Shown here: piece after piece, positions 63,106 through 64,000 of the stretch
Layout of the letters: every line of letters begins with the position of its first letter
Numbering within the stretch: the first letter of the stretch is position 1
From: Pseudaquabacterium terrae
Lineage (GTDB): Bacteria; Pseudomonadota; Gammaproteobacteria; Burkholderiales; Burkholderiaceae_C
Length of the DNA stretch: 64,000 nt
Assembly: GCF_013266755.1 (NCBI RefSeq)
Contig: NZ_JABRWJ010000002.1
Location: 558,001 to 622,000 of the forward strand
Direction: 5' to 3'
Program-made: the position numbers and the translations under genes
The notes under the pieces: model-generated
What the model saw: only the letters and a program-made list of their open reading frames with translations
The model's database searches: none
What the model was told of the DNA's origin: nothing

Positions 63106-63139
63106 TCTTCGAGGTCGTCAAGCGGCCTACGCTGCCGCG

Positions 63140-64000
63140 ATGTTTGCATTCTTGTCGTCCTCGAGCTTCCTGCGCGCACCGCCGGTGAATCCGCAGGCGC
63201 CACCGCGCCCCTTCGGTCTCGCTGGCCTGGCGTGGGACGGCGCAACCACCAACCGCCCCGGCGCACGTTTCGGCCCGCAGGCGATCCGGCAGGCCAGCCA
63301 GATGCTGTGCGACGGCATCCACCCGCTGTTCGACGTCAGCCCGGCCGGCATGCTCGACGATCTGGGCGACCTGCCGCTGCCGAACACCGGGCTCGAAGCG
63401 ATGCGCGCCGCCTTCGCCGCGCAGCTGCCGGCGCTGCTCGCGCGCCAGCACATGGTGTGGCTGGGCGGCGACCACTCGGTGACCTTGCCGATCCTGCGCG
63501 CGCAGCGCCAGCGCCTCGGCCGGCCGCTCGCGGTGATCCACTTCGACGCCCATTGCGACACCTGGCGCGACCACTTCGGCGAGCCGAGCGGCCACGGCAC
63601 CTGGGTGTCCGAAGCGATGCAGGAAGGGCTGGTGCTCGACGCCTGCTTCACGCAGATCGGCATCCGCTCGGCCGGCGAGCGCGCGGCGCGCGATCACGTG
63701 CGCGAGCGCGGCGGCCTGATCTTCACGGCGCGCGACCTGCGCGGCCGCGACAGCCCGGCGCAGCTGGCCCCGGTGATCGCGCAGATCCGCGAGCGGCTGG
63801 CCGCGCACGGCGCGCCGCCCGTCTACCTGAGCCTCGACATCGACTGCCTGGACCCGGCCTTCGCACCCGGCACCGGCACGCCCGAGCCGGGCGGCCTGAG
63901 CAGCGCGCAGGTGTTGACCTTCCTCGAAGAGCTGGCCGACCTGCCCTTCGTCGGCATGGATTGCGTCGAGGTCGCGCCGGCCTACGACCATGCCGAGCTG
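63140..64000 (+). CDS. speB: Agmatinase/arginase-family ureohydrolase (cut by window end)
   Basis: The first 287 residues of a binuclear manganese ureohydrolase, which hydrolyses a guanidino compound to urea and an amine. The metal-binding motifs are clear: GGDHS, FDAHCDT and SLDIDCLDPAFAPGTGTPEPGG, then DCVEVAPAYDHAEL. The AFAPGTGTPEPGG loop matches agmatinases and guanidinobutyrases more than arginases. Urea released here could feed the urease at 12361-21489. The gene continues past the window, and a few tens of residues are missing. The ATG at 63140 is 34 bases from lysR. Confidence 0.88.
   Translation, partial: MFAFLSSSSFLRAPPVNPQAPPRPFGLAGLAWDGATTNRPGARFGPQAIRQASQMLCDGIHPLFDVSPAGMLDDLGDLPLPNTGLEAMRAAFAAQLPALLARQHMVWLGGDHSVTLPILRAQRQRLGRPLAVIHFDAHCDTWRDHFGEPSGHGTWVSEAMQEGLVLDACFTQIGIRSAGERAARDHVRERGGLIFTARDLRGRDSPAQLAPVIAQIRERLAAHGAPPVYLSLDIDCLDPAFAPGTGTPEPGGLSSAQVLTFLEELADLPFVGMDCVEVAPAYDHAEL

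Overview
The window is very GC-rich, densely packed chromosomal DNA. Its gene families (rluC, bfr/bfd, urease, FbpABC, a PEP-CTERM-type TPR lipoprotein, DUF2169/TIGR02270 type VI accessory genes) point to a betaproteobacterium of the order Burkholderiales, probably the Rubrivivax/Leptothrix/Methylibium side. That placement is inferred from gene content, not from a marker gene. I see no rRNA, tRNA, CRISPR array, insertion sequence or replication origin.

Layout. (1) 1-6378, housekeeping, all on +: rluC, a HAD phosphatase, a Rieske protein, an SppA-like signal peptide peptidase and a large TPR lipoprotein resembling PrsT. (2) 6383-12353, iron and metal block: fbpC(-), fbpB(+), fbpA(-), corA(-), bfr(+), bfd(+), with Fur-box-like sites before fbpA and bfd. 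(3) 12361-21489, urease on the minus strand in two pieces (ureABC and ureEFG). They are separated by a SPOR protein and by an opposite-strand pair of a solute-binding protein and a CHASE hybrid kinase. ureD is not present. (4) 21650-26099, an NCS1 permease fused to a hybrid histidine kinase, followed by an overlapping LuxR-type response regulator. It diverges from ureABC. (5) 26107-28763, a 5'-truncated hipA behind an operator-like repeat array, an HD phosphohydrolase, a small P-loop protein and a dodecin. (6) 28918-35480, a same-strand group: FAD-dependent desaturase-like enzyme, small phasin-like protein, SAM/adenylate cyclase/AAA/TPR protein and a trans-prenyltransferase. (7) 35520-43850, a two-component system divergent from a probable chitin/N-acetylglucosamine locus (TonB receptor, NagX-like membrane protein, free-standing UTRA domain, GH19 chitinase lipoprotein, lactonase-like propeller). 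(8) 44009-54588, an orphan type VI secretion island: VgrG, TIGR02270, a tip-like miniprotein, DUF2169, a thiolase-like protein, a PAAR (DUF4150) effector with a putative nuclease end, a DUF3396 immunity protein and several unknowns. (9) 54659-62036 on minus: a broken outer-membrane gene, a NitT/TauT-type ABC transporter, a GGDEF-EAL protein, a solute-binding protein and an unknown membrane-anchored protein. (10) A LysR regulator divergent from an agmatinase-family ureohydrolase that runs off the window end.

How the parts may fit. Agmatinase (urea-releasing), urease and the transporter-like sensor kinase suggest a nitrogen-scavenging theme. FbpABC, Bfr and Bfd cover iron uptake, storage and release. 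The genes at 37674-43850 read as outer-membrane uptake plus hydrolysis of chitin-like glycans under a divergent two-component system. The type VI island carries one complete effector-immunity pair but no structural sheath or baseplate genes, so it would depend on a core cluster elsewhere. The most unusual items are the permease-kinase fusion, the split urease operon, the prenyl synthase/desaturase/cyclase group, the type VI cargo module and the truncated hipA.
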